From Tahibacter soli (GTDB lineage: Bacteria; Pseudomonadota; Gammaproteobacteria; Xanthomonadales; Rhodanobacteraceae): 64,000 nt of DNA. Position numbers and translations under genes: made by a program. The DNA is taken from assembly GCF_025717065.2 (NCBI RefSeq), contig NZ_JAOVZO020000015.1:62001-126000 (forward strand), in the 5' to 3' direction. Within the stretch, counting starts at the first letter, position 1. Each line of letters opens with the position of its first letter. The notes beneath the pieces were generated by a model. It made no database searches and was not told the origin of the DNA. It saw nothing but the letters and a program-made list of their open reading frames with translations. This document shows, one piece after another, positions 38,489 through 47,805 of this stretch.

Positions 38489-39205
38489 TCAGTTGCCGTA
38501 GCGAATGACCGGCCTGCCGTTCAACGGCTGGAGCTTGCGATTGTTGCGCGGGTAGCGCGCGAGGAAGGCGTCGAGCTGCGCCTTGGACATCGTCACCGGC
38601 GCCGGCAGCACGTACCACTCGACGTTTTCGGTCAGCGGCGGCGTCGTCAGCGAGCCGAGATAGTGGTAGTAGCCGCGCTGCTTGGGCAGCAGCTGACCGA
38701 TGTCGATCGTCTTCTGCGCGACGTCGGCGCCGGGCTTGAGGTCGTCGATGACGGTCTGCGCGGCGGCGTTCGCTTCGCCTTCGGCGAACATCACGCCGAT
38801 CACGGCGAGCCGGCCGTCCTGCGCCTTGAACACGAAGTGGCCTTCGAGCGGATAGTGCTTGCCGTCGATCGTGTGCTCGCTCGCGGCATGGAAATGGAAC
38901 TGCGCGAGGGTGAAGTGGCGGCCGCGGATCATCGCTTCGGTCGAATGCGTGTCGACCTGCACGGCATGGCCGTTGTCCTCCACCTTGTCGATCGGCGACA
39001 CCGACCGCCAGATCTGCAGGCCCTGCGGTTCGTTGTCGTCGGCCGCAACGGCGGCGGCGGTCACGATGTCGATCGGCGATTGCGCGCGATCGAGTGCGGA
39101 CGGCCATTTTTCCTGATGCGCGTAGTCGAGCTTGCCTTCGTTGGCACCGGCGGCGCCGGCGACGAGGCAGGTGACGAGGGCGGTAGCGGCGAGAAGATGG
39201 CGCAT
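38489..39205 (-). CDS. Alpha-type carbonic anhydrase, periplasmic
   Basis: A 238-residue alpha-carbonic anhydrase with signal peptide (MRHLLAATALVTCLVAGAAG, cleavage near ANEG). Zinc ligands are visible: the pair in LAQFHFHAASEH and the third His at the end of that motif (FHFHAASEHTIDGKHYPLEG). Other family marks are QSPIDI, GHAVQV and YYHYLGSLTTPPLTENVEWY, where the Thr-Thr contacts bicarbonate. It interconverts CO2 and bicarbonate in the periplasm. The start at 39205 has GGAG 8 bases upstream. It stands alone next to leucine dehydrogenase on the same strand (119-base gap). A link with the CO2-consuming methylcrotonyl-CoA carboxylase is possible but not shown. Confidence 0.94.
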   Translation of the reverse strand: MRHLLAATALVTCLVAGAAGANEGKLDYAHQEKWPSALDRAQSPIDIVTAAAVAADDNEPQGLQIWRSVSPIDKVEDNGHAVQVDTHSTEAMIRGRHFTLAQFHFHAASEHTIDGKHYPLEGHFVFKAQDGRLAVIGVMFAEGEANAAAQTVIDDLKPGADVAQKTIDIGQLLPKQRGYYHYLGSLTTPPLTENVEWYVLPAPVTMSKAQLDAFLARYPRNNRKLQPLNGRPVIRYGN

Positions 39206-39323
39206 ACGGCAGACTCCGGTTGGTGGAGCGCCATGATGCACGAATGCGCGAGACGCGCGTGTGACCGGGCACGCGAGCATCGACTCTCCCGGGCGCCCGG
39301 GAGAGTCGTGCGGAACGAGCGTG

Positions 39324-40427
39324 TTACTGGCCGCGCATGCGACCGAGGAAGCGCGTCTGCTGGTTGCCCATGTGCGGCAGCTTGATCTTGCCGATGGCGT
39401 TGATGCGTTCTTCGGCCATGCGGTCGGCGGCCTTGTAGGTCGGGATGCCGTCGCGCTTGGCGATCATGAAGATCTTGCCGAGGTTGTAGTAGATCGTGCG
39501 CATCATGCGCATCGCGCGTTCGCGGTTGTAGCCGTCGATTTCGAGCGACACGTTCATCAGGCCGCCGGCGTTGACCGCGTAGTCCGGCGCGTACAGCATG
39601 CCGCGCTTTTCCACCTCGTCGCCGATCGCGTCGGTGGCGAGCTGGTTGTTGGCGGCGCCGCAGATGATCTTGCACTTCAGGCGCGGCAGCGTCTTTTCGT
39701 TGACCGTGCCGCCGAGCGCGCACGGCGAATAGACGTCGGCCGGCACGTCGTAGATCTCGTCGAGCGCGACGGCTTCGCAGCCGAACTCGTCGACGCAGCG
39801 GCGCACGGCTTCCTGGTTGATGTCGGTGACCCACACCTTGGCGCCCTGTTCGCGCAGGAGCTTGACGAACTCGAAGCCGACGTGGCCGACGCCCTGCACG
39901 GCGTAGCTGTACTTGCCGACGTCCTCGTTGCCGAACTTGACGTTCAGCGCGGCCATGAGGCCCTGCAGCGTGCCGAACGCGGTGAACGGCGACGGGTCGC
40001 CCGAACCGCCGTGCACTTGGTGCACGCCGGTCACGAATTCGGTTTCCTTGAGCACGTATTCCATGTCGTTGACGTCGATGCCGACGTCTTCGGCCGTGAT
40101 GTAGCGGCCGTTGAGCGAGTTGATGAAGCGGCCGAACGCGCGGAACAGCGCTTCGCTCTTGTCCTTGGACGGATCGCCGATGATCACGGCCTTGCCGCCG
40201 CCGAGGTTGATGCCCGACACGGCCGCCTTGTAGGTCATGCCGCGCGACAGTCGCAGCACGTCGTTGAGCGCTTCCTGCTCGGTCTTGTAGGCCCACATGC
40301 GCGTACCGCCGAGGGCGGGACCGAGCACGGTGTTGTGGATCGCGATGATGGCCTTGAGGCCCGCGTCCTTGTTGTGGCAGAACACCACCTGCTCGTGGCC
40401 GGTCTGAGCGAGGGTTTCAAAGATCAT
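39324..40427 (-). CDS. Leucine/valine (branched-chain) dehydrogenase
   Basis: A 367-residue Glu/Leu/Phe/Val dehydrogenase-family enzyme that deaminates L-leucine (also Val and Ile) to 2-oxo acids with NAD+. The catalytic lysine region is MTYKAAVSGINLGGGKAVI, the substrate segment GPALGGTRMW, and the NAD-binding motif VQGVGHVGFEFVKLL with the acidic residue in VTDINQEAV; CGAANNQLA follows. The length fits the leucine dehydrogenase branch, shorter than glutamate dehydrogenase (about 420-450). I chose the ATG at 40427 (MIFETLAQTGHEQVVF), the family-like start. It supplies branched-chain oxo acids upstream of liuA and icmF products. Confidence 0.92.
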   Translation of the reverse strand: MIFETLAQTGHEQVVFCHNKDAGLKAIIAIHNTVLGPALGGTRMWAYKTEQEALNDVLRLSRGMTYKAAVSGINLGGGKAVIIGDPSKDKSEALFRAFGRFINSLNGRYITAEDVGIDVNDMEYVLKETEFVTGVHQVHGGSGDPSPFTAFGTLQGLMAALNVKFGNEDVGKYSYAVQGVGHVGFEFVKLLREQGAKVWVTDINQEAVRRCVDEFGCEAVALDEIYDVPADVYSPCALGGTVNEKTLPRLKCKIICGAANNQLATDAIGDEVEKRGMLYAPDYAVNAGGLMNVSLEIDGYNRERAMRMMRTIYYNLGKIFMIAKRDGIPTYKAADRMAEERINAIGKIKLPHMGNQQTRFLGRMRGQ

Positions 40428-40667
40428 CGACGTAAAGCTCCGAGTCGAAGCGTCTGGAACTGCGCGGGCGCGGGCCGCGGTCGGATGCGGCAACCCGCGA
40501 AGAACGGACGCTAACTAGCTGAATGGAAATGCGGATGTGCGAACGCCCGCAAGAGGGGGCGGGCGTTGGCGGCGCGTAGTGTAGCCCCGTGCGCCGGCAG
40601 GTGGAATGCTTCGGCGCAAGTTGGTGGCGGATCGAACGTTCGTTTGTCGCAAGCGGGAGATCGAAGT

Positions 40668-41399
40668 TTACTTTTTCGCTTCTGCCGCGGCGGCGTCCTT
40701 CGCCGCTTCCTTCGCCTTGCGGTCGGCTTTCCTGTCGGGCTTCTTCTCGGCCTTCTTGCCGGCATCGCCCGGCGCGGCTTCCGGTGCCGGCGGCTTGCCG
40801 TCCGTCTCGGTCTTTTCCGGCACCTTCGTCTTGGCGCCTTCTTCGTCGGGGGCGCCCGGTTCGACGACCTTGAGCGTCGCCTCGTCGGCCCAGATGGTGC
40901 CGCCGTCGATCAGGAGGAAGCCGACTTCGATGTCGCGCGTGCCCGACGACACCTTCGCCCGCACGCTCAGTCGCGTCCATTCGTCGTTGGTGCCGGTCGT
41001 GCGCGGCTTGGAGCGGAACTGCTCGCGCACGCCGCCGGTGCGGTCGATGACGTTGACGCAAAGTACAAAACCGCGCTTGCCGACGTCGCGCGTGCGCACC
41101 AGCGCCGAGAATTCCACTTCCTTGCCGACCAGCGTGCTGGCCGGAACGATCTGGTCGAGCGCGCCGTAGTCCTGCTCCAGCAGGCGCTTCATGCGGAACG
41201 AAGCCTTGCCCTTCGCCACGACCTCGCTGTCGAGCGCGAATTCGTACGACGGTTCGCCCGCGTGCTGATGGCCGCGCCAGCCCGGTATCGTTTCGCCGGC
41301 CGCCGGTTTCTGTTCGAAGCCCGGATTGACGAGATTGATCGACTGCGCGGCGGCGAACGGCGGCAGCAGGGCGAGCAGAATGGCGGCGGCGATTTTCAC
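40668..41399 (-). CDS. Exported carbohydrate-binding-like protein with Lys/Ala-rich tail, GTG start
   Basis: 243 residues. A signal peptide ([19 protein letters not shown]) leads to a beta-sandwich-like domain opening [10 protein letters not shown] and ending [20 protein letters not shown], which resembles family 4/9 carbohydrate-binding modules. A 65-residue tail rich in Lys, Ala, Pro and Glu follows (for example [18 protein letters not shown]). I chose the GTG at 41399 because GAGGT lies 7 bases upstream and the signal peptide begins there; the frame is open further upstream without support. The tail could contact cell-wall polymers or nucleic acid. The family is unassigned. Confidence 0.7.
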   Translation of the reverse strand: MKIAAAILLALLPPFAAAQSINLVNPGFEQKPAAGETIPGWRGHQHAGEPSYEFALDSEVVAKGKASFRMKRLLEQDYGALDQIVPASTLVGKEVEFSALVRTRDVGKRGFVLCVNVIDRTGGVREQFRSKPRTTGTNDEWTRLSVRAKVSSGTRDIEVGFLLIDGGTIWADEATLKVVEPGAPDEEGAKTKVPEKTETDGKPPAPEAAPGDAGKKAEKKPDRKADRKAKEAAKDAAAAEAKK

Positions 41400-41518
41400 G
41401 CGGTGTACCTCGGGCAAAGCGACGGATCGCCGATGATAGTCGATGATCGCGTCCGAGCCGACCGGACGACCCCTCGCTTGTCCGGACATCATTCGGCGAG
41501 CGCGGGTTTGGGGACGGG

Positions 41519-41524
41519 TACAAT
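41519..41524 (+). promoter_or_regulatory. Probable -10 box of icmF
   Basis: TACAAT preceded by GGG, identical to the context before feoA. It lies 35 bases before the icmF ATG at 41559 and overlaps an earlier in-frame ATG (41523), which argues for the later start. The -35 region is not clear. Confidence 0.4.
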
Positions 41525-41558
41525 GGCGGTCCCAACGCCGCACCGCACGGGCCTTTCG

Positions 41559-44500
41559 ATGAGCACTCCCGCCAAGATCACCGCCGACCTGTCCGCCGCC
41601 GATCTGTCGGCAGAGCCCGGTCCGCTGCGCTTCGTCACGGCCGCGAGCCTGTTCGACGGCCACGACGCCGCGATCAACATCATGCGCCGTCTGATCCAGG
41701 CGCAGGGCGCCGAAGTCATCCATCTCGGGCACAACCGCTCGGTCGAGGACGTCGTGCGCGCCGCGCTGCAGGAAGACGCCGACGCCATCGCGCTGTCGTC
41801 GTACCAGGGCGGCCACGTCGAGTACTTCAAGTACATGGTCGACATGTTGAAGGAGCGCGGCGCGCCGCACATCCGCGTGTTCGGCGGCGGCGGCGGCACG
41901 ATCACGCCCGAGGAAATCGCCGAACTGCAGGCCTACGGCGTCGAGCGCATCTATCACCCGAACGACGGCATGCACATGGGCCTCGTCGCGATGATCGAGG
42001 ACGTGATCCGCCGCGCACGCGCCGCCGCCGCCGCGCGCGCGGCCGGCAACGCCGCGAACATCGACGACGACATCTCGGTCGGCCGTTTCCTCACCGCGAT
42101 CGAAGAGGGCATGCTCGACGAGAGCGACCTTGCGCGTCTGCGCAAGGAATGGCAGCTCGCCGGCGCGAAGATTCCCGTCGTCGGCGTCACCGGCACCGGC
42201 GGCGCCGGCAAGTCGTCGGTCGTCGACGAACTGCTGTTGCGGTTTTTACAGTCTTTTCCCGACATGCGCATCGCGGTGCTCGCGGTCGATCCGACGCGCC
42301 GCCGCTCCGGCGGCGCGCTGCTCGGCGATCGCATCCGCATGAATTCGCTGCGCAGCCCGCGCGTCTACATGCGCTCGATGGCCACGCGCCGCCAGCACGT
42401 CGCCACTAACGTCGTGCTCAAGGACTGCATCGCGTTCCTGAAATCGCTCGGCTACGACCTCGTCATCGTCGAAACGGCCGGCATCGGCCAGAGCGATTCG
42501 GAAATCGTCGATCTCGTCGATTTTCCGATGTACGTGATGACGAGCGACTACGGCGCGGCGAGCCAGCTCGAAAAGATCGACATGCTCGATTTCGCCGAGC
42601 TCATCGTGCTCAACAAGTTCGACAAGCGCGGCGCCGAAGACGCGCTGCGCGACGTCAAGAAGCAGTGGAAGCGCAATCGCGTCGCGTTCCAGCTGAAAGA
42701 CGACGAGGTGCCCGCATATCCGACGATCGCGAGCCAGTTCAACGACCCGGGCGTGTCGTGGATGTTCGCGAACCTGTGCCGCCTTCTGCGCGACAAGCTC
42801 AAGCTGCCGGCCGAGCGCTGGACGCCGACGATCGACACCTCGCTCAAGGAGCCGCGCGCGACGGTGCTGATTCCGGGCCCGCGCGTGCGCTATCTCGCCG
42901 AGATCGCCGAAGGCGGCCGCGGCGTCAATACGCAGATCGACGTCGAAGCTGACGCCGCGTCGAAAGCGCAGAGTTATTTTCAGGCACTGACGGAGCTCGA
43001 CGATCCGTCGCTGCCGCGCGAGCTCGACCTGTACGCGCCGGCCGACGTCGGCGCGTCGGCGAACGGCGACCGTTCGCTCATCGTGCTGCGCCAGCGCTAC
43101 AACGCGGCGGTGAAGGAACTGTCGGCCGAGGCGATAACTCTGCTGCGCGAGTGGCCGGCGCGCTACAAGTCGGTCACCGACGAGGTCAACGAATACGAAG
43201 TGCGCGGCAAGAAGATCCGCGTCGAGAACTACGTCGAATCGCTGTCGCACCAGAAGATTCCAAAGGTGTCGCCGCCGCAGCTGCGCGACTGGGGCGACCT
43301 GCTGAAATTCCTGATGAAGGAAAATCTGCCCGGCGACTATCCGTACACCGGCGGCGTGTATCCGTATCGCCGCACCGGCGAGGATCCGATCCGCATGTTC
43401 GCCGGCGAAGGCACGCCGGAACGCACGAACCGCCGCTTCCACTATCTGTCGGTCGGGCAGAAGGCCGCGCGTCTGTCGACGGCGTTCGACTCGGTCACGC
43501 TGTACGGCGAAGACCCGGCCGTGCGCCCGGACATCTACGGCAAGATCGGCAACTCCGGCGTGTCGATCGCGACGCTCGACGACATGAAGAAGCTGTATTC
43601 GGGCTTCGACCTGTGCGCGCCGTCGACGTCGGTGTCGATGACGATCAACGGTCCCGCGCCGATCATCCTTGCGATGTTCATGAACACCGCGATCGATCAG
43701 CAGGTGGAAAAGTACCTGCGCGCCGACGGCGCGCGCTGGGACGCCGCGCACGAGAAGATTCTCGATCTCTTCAAGGACCGTCGCCGCCCGAGCTATTCGG
43801 GCATGATGCCGGAAGGCAACGACGGCCTCGGCCTGGGTCTGCTCGGCCTCACCGGCGATCAGGTGGTCGACGCGGAAACCTACGCGAAGATCAAGGCCGA
43901 AACGCTCGCGACGGTGCGCGGCACGGTGCAGGCCGACATTCTGAAAGAAGACCAGGCGCAGAACACCTGCATCTTCTCGACCGAATTCGCGCTGCGCATG
44001 ATGGGCGACATCCAGCAGTATTTCGTCGACCAGAAGGTGCGCAATTTCTACTCGGTGTCGATCTCGGGCTATCACATCGCCGAGGCCGGCGCGAACCCGA
44101 TTTCGCAGCTCGCGTTCACGCTGTCGAACGGCTTCACGATCGTCGAGTACTACCTCGCGCGCGGCATGCACATCGACGACTTCGCGCCGAACCTGTCGTT
44201 CTTCTTCTCTAACGGCATGGATCCGGAGTACAGCGTGATCGGCCGCGTCGCGCGGCGCATCTGGGCGCGCGCGATGCGCGAGCGCTACGACGCGAGCCCG
44301 CGCAGCCAGATGATGAAGTACCACATCCAGACGTCGGGCCGTTCGCTGCACGCGCAGGAAATCCAGTTCAACGACATCCGCACGACGCTGCAGGCGCTGT
44401 ACGCGCTGTTCGACAACTGCAACTCGCTGCACACGAACGCGTACGACGAGGCCATCACGACGCCGACCGAGGAGTCGGTGCGCCGCGCGGTCGCGATCCA

Positions 44501-45029
44501 GCTCATCATCAACCGCGAGCTCGGCCTCAACTTCAACGAGAACCCGTGGCAGGGCAGCTTCGTGCTCGACAAGCTGACCGACATCGTCGAAGAGGCGGTG
44601 TACAAGGAGTTCGAGGCGATCAGCGAACGCGGCGGCGTGCTCGGCGCGATGGACACGATGTACCAGCGCTCGAAGATCCAGGAAGAAAGCCTGTACTACG
44701 AACACAAGAAGCACGACGGCAGCCTGCCGCTGATCGGCGTCAACACGTTCCTGCCGAAGGACCACGGCGGCGAGATCGCGACGACGATCGAGCTGATCCG
44801 CTCGACCGAAGAAGAAAAGAACCAGCAGATCGCGAACGTGCAGGCGTACCAGGACAACCGCAACGGCTATGCCGGCGACGGCGCGGGCGCGCTCGCCAAC
44901 CTGCAGGCGACCGCGCGCGAACGCCGCAACATCTTCGCGAGCCTGATCGAGGCGGTGAAGTACAACTCGCTCGGGCAGATCAGCCACGCGCTGTACGACG
45001 TGGGCGGGGAGTATCGGCGGAATATGTAA
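41559..45029 (+). CDS. icmF: Fused isobutyryl-CoA mutase IcmF
   Basis: 1156 residues combining three parts. The adenosylcobalamin-binding domain (about 22-155) has [16 protein letters not shown] carrying the B12-ligand His, and [14 protein letters not shown] MeaB-type GTPase chaperone (about 205-520) has P-loop GTGGAGKSS, then [19 protein letters not shown] and NKFDKRG. The mutase TIM barrel (about 565-1120) has [57 protein letters not shown] and [20 protein letters not shown]. It interconverts isobutyryl-CoA and n-butyryl-CoA, and isovaleryl-CoA and pivalyl-CoA in some members, and repairs its own cofactor loading. A stretch near residues 735-775 ([14 protein letters not shown]) is longer than in the Cupriavidus protein as I recall it. 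It fits the branched-chain theme of the window. Confidence 0.95.
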   Translation: MSTPAKITADLSAADLSAEPGPLRFVTAASLFDGHDAAINIMRRLIQAQGAEVIHLGHNRSVEDVVRAALQEDADAIALSSYQGGHVEYFKYMVDMLKERGAPHIRVFGGGGGTITPEEIAELQAYGVERIYHPNDGMHMGLVAMIEDVIRRARAAAAARAAGNAANIDDDISVGRFLTAIEEGMLDESDLARLRKEWQLAGAKIPVVGVTGTGGAGKSSVVDELLLRFLQSFPDMRIAVLAVDPTRRRSGGALLGDRIRMNSLRSPRVYMRSMATRRQHVATNVVLKDCIAFLKSLGYDLVIVETAGIGQSDSEIVDLVDFPMYVMTSDYGAASQLEKIDMLDFAELIVLNKFDKRGAEDALRDVKKQWKRNRVAFQLKDDEVPAYPTIASQFNDPGVSWMFANLCRLLRDKLKLPAERWTPTIDTSLKEPRATVLIPGPRVRYLAEIAEGGRGVNTQIDVEADAASKAQSYFQALTELDDPSLPRELDLYAPADVGASANGDRSLIVLRQRYNAAVKELSAEAITLLREWPARYKSVTDEVNEYEVRGKKIRVENYVESLSHQKIPKVSPPQLRDWGDLLKFLMKENLPGDYPYTGGVYPYRRTGEDPIRMFAGEGTPERTNRRFHYLSVGQKAARLSTAFDSVTLYGEDPAVRPDIYGKIGNSGVSIATLDDMKKLYSGFDLCAPSTSVSMTINGPAPIILAMFMNTAIDQQVEKYLRADGARWDAAHEKILDLFKDRRRPSYSGMMPEGNDGLGLGLLGLTGDQVVDAETYAKIKAETLATVRGTVQADILKEDQAQNTCIFSTEFALRMMGDIQQYFVDQKVRNFYSVSISGYHIAEAGANPISQLAFTLSNGFTIVEYYLARGMHIDDFAPNLSFFFSNGMDPEYSVIGRVARRIWARAMRERYDASPRSQMMKYHIQTSGRSLHAQEIQFNDIRTTLQALYALFDNCNSLHTNAYDEAITTPTEESVRRAVAIQLIINRELGLNFNENPWQGSFVLDKLTDIVEEAVYKEFEAISERGGVLGAMDTMYQRSKIQEESLYYEHKKHDGSLPLIGVNTFLPKDHGGEIATTIELIRSTEEEKNQQIANVQAYQDNRNGYAGDGAGALANLQATARERRNIFASLIEAVKYNSLGQISHALYDVGGEYRRNM

Positions 45030-45185
45030 AACATCGACGCGAGTTTCCAATCGAGTTCGGCATGTCGATCTGGATTCGAAGATGTGGCGTCGCCTTCGCG
45101 GCAACGAAGGTTTCGGCGCCGCCCCCTCACCTGACGTACATGGATGTACTAATGCCGCGGGCGCAGGATGCGCACGAGCGGCCGA

Positions 45186-45279
45186 CCCTCTCCCCCAAGC
45201 AAGCTTGGAGGAGAGGGCTCAAGCGGCGTAGCGCCTGAATCCTCGGCTCCTTCTCCCCCAACCACGTTGGGGGAGAAGG
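45186..45279. repeat. Two CT-rich inverted repeats downstream of icmF
   Basis: The first hairpin, 45186-45217, pairs CCCTCTCCCCCAAGC with GCTTGGAGGAGAGGG imperfectly. The second, 45249-45279, is perfect: CCTTCTCCCCCAAC, loop CAC, GTTGGGGGAGAAGG. They share the same CTCTCCCCCAA arm and are separated by about 30 bases. The arms resemble CCCTCTCCC-type palindromes common in proteobacterial intergenic DNA. Position after icmF suggests an attenuator or mRNA 3'-end stabiliser; no U-tract follows. The whole non-coding interval 45030-45448 has no other recognised content. Confidence 0.85.
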
Positions 45280-45448
45280 TTGGGAAGAGGGGGCGGCGCG
45301 CACGATGGCATCGAGTTTCGGTTTTCGCCGCGTCCCATCCCGCCCGACCGAACGTCCGGGCCGACTGGCGCGGACGCCTCCGCACACGCTTCGCGCAACC
45401 CTCGACCGCACCGGCATCGCCGCGATGCCGCGATCGAAGGGGAAGCGA

Positions 45449-47224
45449 ATGATCCGTTCCGCGTTACCGCTGCTCGCCGCCGTCTGTGCCGGCGCCGCCG
45501 TCGCCGCGCCGATGCAAAGCGCCACCGCCGGCTGGCAATGGGGCGTGAAGATCCCGCTGCGCGACGGCGTGAAACTTAACGCCACGCTGTACCGGCCCGC
45601 GCCGGACACGAAGATCGCCGCGTGCGTGTTCACGCTGACGCCGTACGTCTCGCAGACGTATCACGACCGCGGTCAGTATTTCTCGAAGAACGGCTACACG
45701 TTCCTGACGATCGACGTGCGCGGCCGCGGCAATTCCGAGGGCCGGTTCACGCCGCTCGCGCAGGAAGTCGACGACGTGCGCGACGTCGTCGAATGGCTCG
45801 GTCGCCAACCTTACTGCGGCGGCAAGGTCAGCATGTGGGGCGGCTCGTACGCCGGCTACAACCAGTGGCTCGCGGCGAAATGGCGGCTGCCGGCGCTGCG
45901 CGGCATCGTTCCGGCCGCGGCGCCGTGGCCCGGCTACGACTTTCCGTCCAACAGCGGCATCTTTCTCACGTACAACCCGAAGTGGCTGACGCTCACGAGC
46001 GGCAAGACCGCGCAGGACGACGTGTTCGGCGACCTTGCCTACTGGGACGCGAAGATGACCGAGTGGGTCGCGCAGAACCGGCCGTACGACGGCCTCGACG
46101 CCGATCTCGGCAATCCGAACCCGATCTTCAAGGATTGGGTGAAGCACCCGATGCGCGACGCCTACTGGGACAAGCACGGGCCGGCGCCGCGCGACTTCGC
46201 CGCAATGGACCTGCCGATCCTGTCGATCGTCGGCCAGTACGACATCCTCACGCCCGGCGCGCTCGAGTTCTATCGCATGCACATGCTGCACGCGTCGGAA
46301 GCGGCGAAGGCGAAGCACTATCTCGTGCTCGGACCGTGGGACCACGCCGGCACGCGCACGCCGCGGGCGAAGATCGGCAATCTCGCGATCGGCGCGGCCG
46401 GCCTTCTCGATCTCAACGCGCTGAACAAGGCGTGGTACGACTACACGCTCAAGGGCGGTCCAAAACCGGAATTCCTGAAGAAGCGCGTCGCGTACTACGT
46501 GCTCGGCGCCGGCGCGGAAGAGTGGCGCTACGCCGACACGCTCGAAGCCGTCACCGCCGAAGAGCGTCCGTACTATCTCGCGTCGGATCGCGGCGAGGCG
46601 AACGACATTTTCCGCTCGGGACGGCTCGAGCGCGATCGGCCCCCTACGCCGCAGACGCCCGACGCCTACGTCTACGATCCGCTCGCGACGCCGCCGGAAG
46701 ATCCGATGTACGACTTCCAGTTCGTCACGCAGCACGGGCTGCCGATGCAGGCGTACGGCAAACAGATGCTGATCTATCACGGCGCGCCGCTGACCGAGGC
46801 GACCGAGATCGCCGGCAGACCTCGCCTCAAGGTTTGGCTCTCGCTCGACCAGCCCGACACCGATCTGATGGCATGGCTGTACGAGGTGCGGCCGGACGGC
46901 TCGAACGTGATGCTCGGTTTCGACCTGATGCGCGCGCGCTATCGCGAGAGCCTGCGTGTCGCACGGCCCGTCGTGCCCGGCGCGATCGAGCCGTACGATT
47001 TCGACGAGTTCATGTTCGTCGCGCGGCGCCTGGAAAAAGGCAGCCGGCTGCGTCTCGTGATAGGACCGACGCCGCGCAAGCTGTTCGAGCACAACTACAA
47101 CAGCGGCGGCGTGGTATCGGCCGAGTCGGGCAAGGACGCGCGAACCGTGACCGTGACGCTGCACCACGACGCCGAACGGCCGAGCGCGCTGTATCTGCCG
47201 ATGGCCCGGCCCGTGCCGCGTTGA
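45449..47224 (+). CDS. Exported CocE/NonD family alpha/beta hydrolase (X-Pro dipeptidyl-peptidase-like)
   Basis: 591 residues with signal peptide MIRSALPLLAAVCAGAAVAA. The catalytic domain begins WGVKIPLRDGVKLNATLYRP; the nucleophile elbow is SMWGGSYAGYNQW (Ser near residue 133), a cap follows, then LSIVGQYDILTPGALEF with the likely Asp and LVLGPWDHAGTRTP with the likely His. A C-terminal jelly-roll PepX_C domain (about 400-585) contains WLYEVRPDGSNVMLG and RLRLVIGPTPRKLF. The family includes cocaine esterase, glutaryl-7-ACA acylase and X-Pro peptidases, so the substrate is an ester or amide, unspecified. The start at 45449 has AGGGGA upstream and begins the signal peptide. Confidence 0.9.
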   Translation: MIRSALPLLAAVCAGAAVAAPMQSATAGWQWGVKIPLRDGVKLNATLYRPAPDTKIAACVFTLTPYVSQTYHDRGQYFSKNGYTFLTIDVRGRGNSEGRFTPLAQEVDDVRDVVEWLGRQPYCGGKVSMWGGSYAGYNQWLAAKWRLPALRGIVPAAAPWPGYDFPSNSGIFLTYNPKWLTLTSGKTAQDDVFGDLAYWDAKMTEWVAQNRPYDGLDADLGNPNPIFKDWVKHPMRDAYWDKHGPAPRDFAAMDLPILSIVGQYDILTPGALEFYRMHMLHASEAAKAKHYLVLGPWDHAGTRTPRAKIGNLAIGAAGLLDLNALNKAWYDYTLKGGPKPEFLKKRVAYYVLGAGAEEWRYADTLEAVTAEERPYYLASDRGEANDIFRSGRLERDRPPTPQTPDAYVYDPLATPPEDPMYDFQFVTQHGLPMQAYGKQMLIYHGAPLTEATEIAGRPRLKVWLSLDQPDTDLMAWLYEVRPDGSNVMLGFDLMRARYRESLRVARPVVPGAIEPYDFDEFMFVARRLEKGSRLRLVIGPTPRKLFEHNYNSGGVVSAESGKDARTVTVTLHHDAERPSALYLPMARPVPR

Positions 47225-47233
47225 GCCCCGCTG

Positions 47234-47680
47234 TCAGCGCAGGCCGCTCGTCGCCTGCGCGATCCAGCGCTGCAGGCTGCCGGCGTCGAGCGCGCCGGAC
47301 TGCCGCGCGATTTCGCGACCGCGGTGGATCAGCGCCAGCGTCGGAATGCTGCGGATGTTGAACTGCCGCGACGTCTGCGGGTTGGCGTCGGTATCGAGCT
47401 TGGCGAGCCGCAGCTGCGGCTCGTAGCGTCGCGCGGCGTCGGCGTACACCGGCGCGAACGCGAGGCACGGGCCGCACCACGGCGCCCAGAAGTCGACGAG
47501 CACCGGCACGTCGCCGCGCTGCGCGAGGGCGGCGAACGTCGCGTCGGTCAGCTCGACCGGATGCGCCTCGAACAGCGCCTTGTGGCAGCGGCCGCACGAC
47601 GGTGCGTCGGCGAGGCGTTCGCGCGGCAGGCGGTTGAGCGTCGTGCAGTGCGGGCAGGGGATATCGATTGTCGTGCTCAT
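47234..47680 (-). CDS. trxC: Thioredoxin 2 (zinc-containing)
   Basis: 148 residues. An N-terminal zinc-binding pair of CxxC motifs, IPCPHCTTLNRLP and PSCGRCHKALFE, is followed by a thioredoxin fold with active site FWAPWCGPCLAFAP and the cis-proline loop RSIPTLALIHRG. This two-part arrangement identifies TrxC rather than TrxA. It reduces cytoplasmic disulfides and in E. coli belongs to the OxyR regulon; no OxyR site was recognised here. The start at 47680 (MSTTIDIPCPHC) fits the family. It is convergent with the CocE-type gene (9-base gap). Confidence 0.95.
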   Translation of the reverse strand: MSTTIDIPCPHCTTLNRLPRERLADAPSCGRCHKALFEAHPVELTDATFAALAQRGDVPVLVDFWAPWCGPCLAFAPVYADAARRYEPQLRLAKLDTDANPQTSRQFNIRSIPTLALIHRGREIARQSGALDAGSLQRWIAQATSGLR

Positions 47681-47805
47681 CGTCGCTGCGGGTGTGATAG
47701 GAATCGTTGCCAGATTGGGGCGCGCGCGGCGGGCGCAAGTTGGGGGTTTCGCCGCGCGCGCTCGTCCATGAGCGCAAGTCTGGGCGCGCAACGATGGAAG
47801 CTGCC

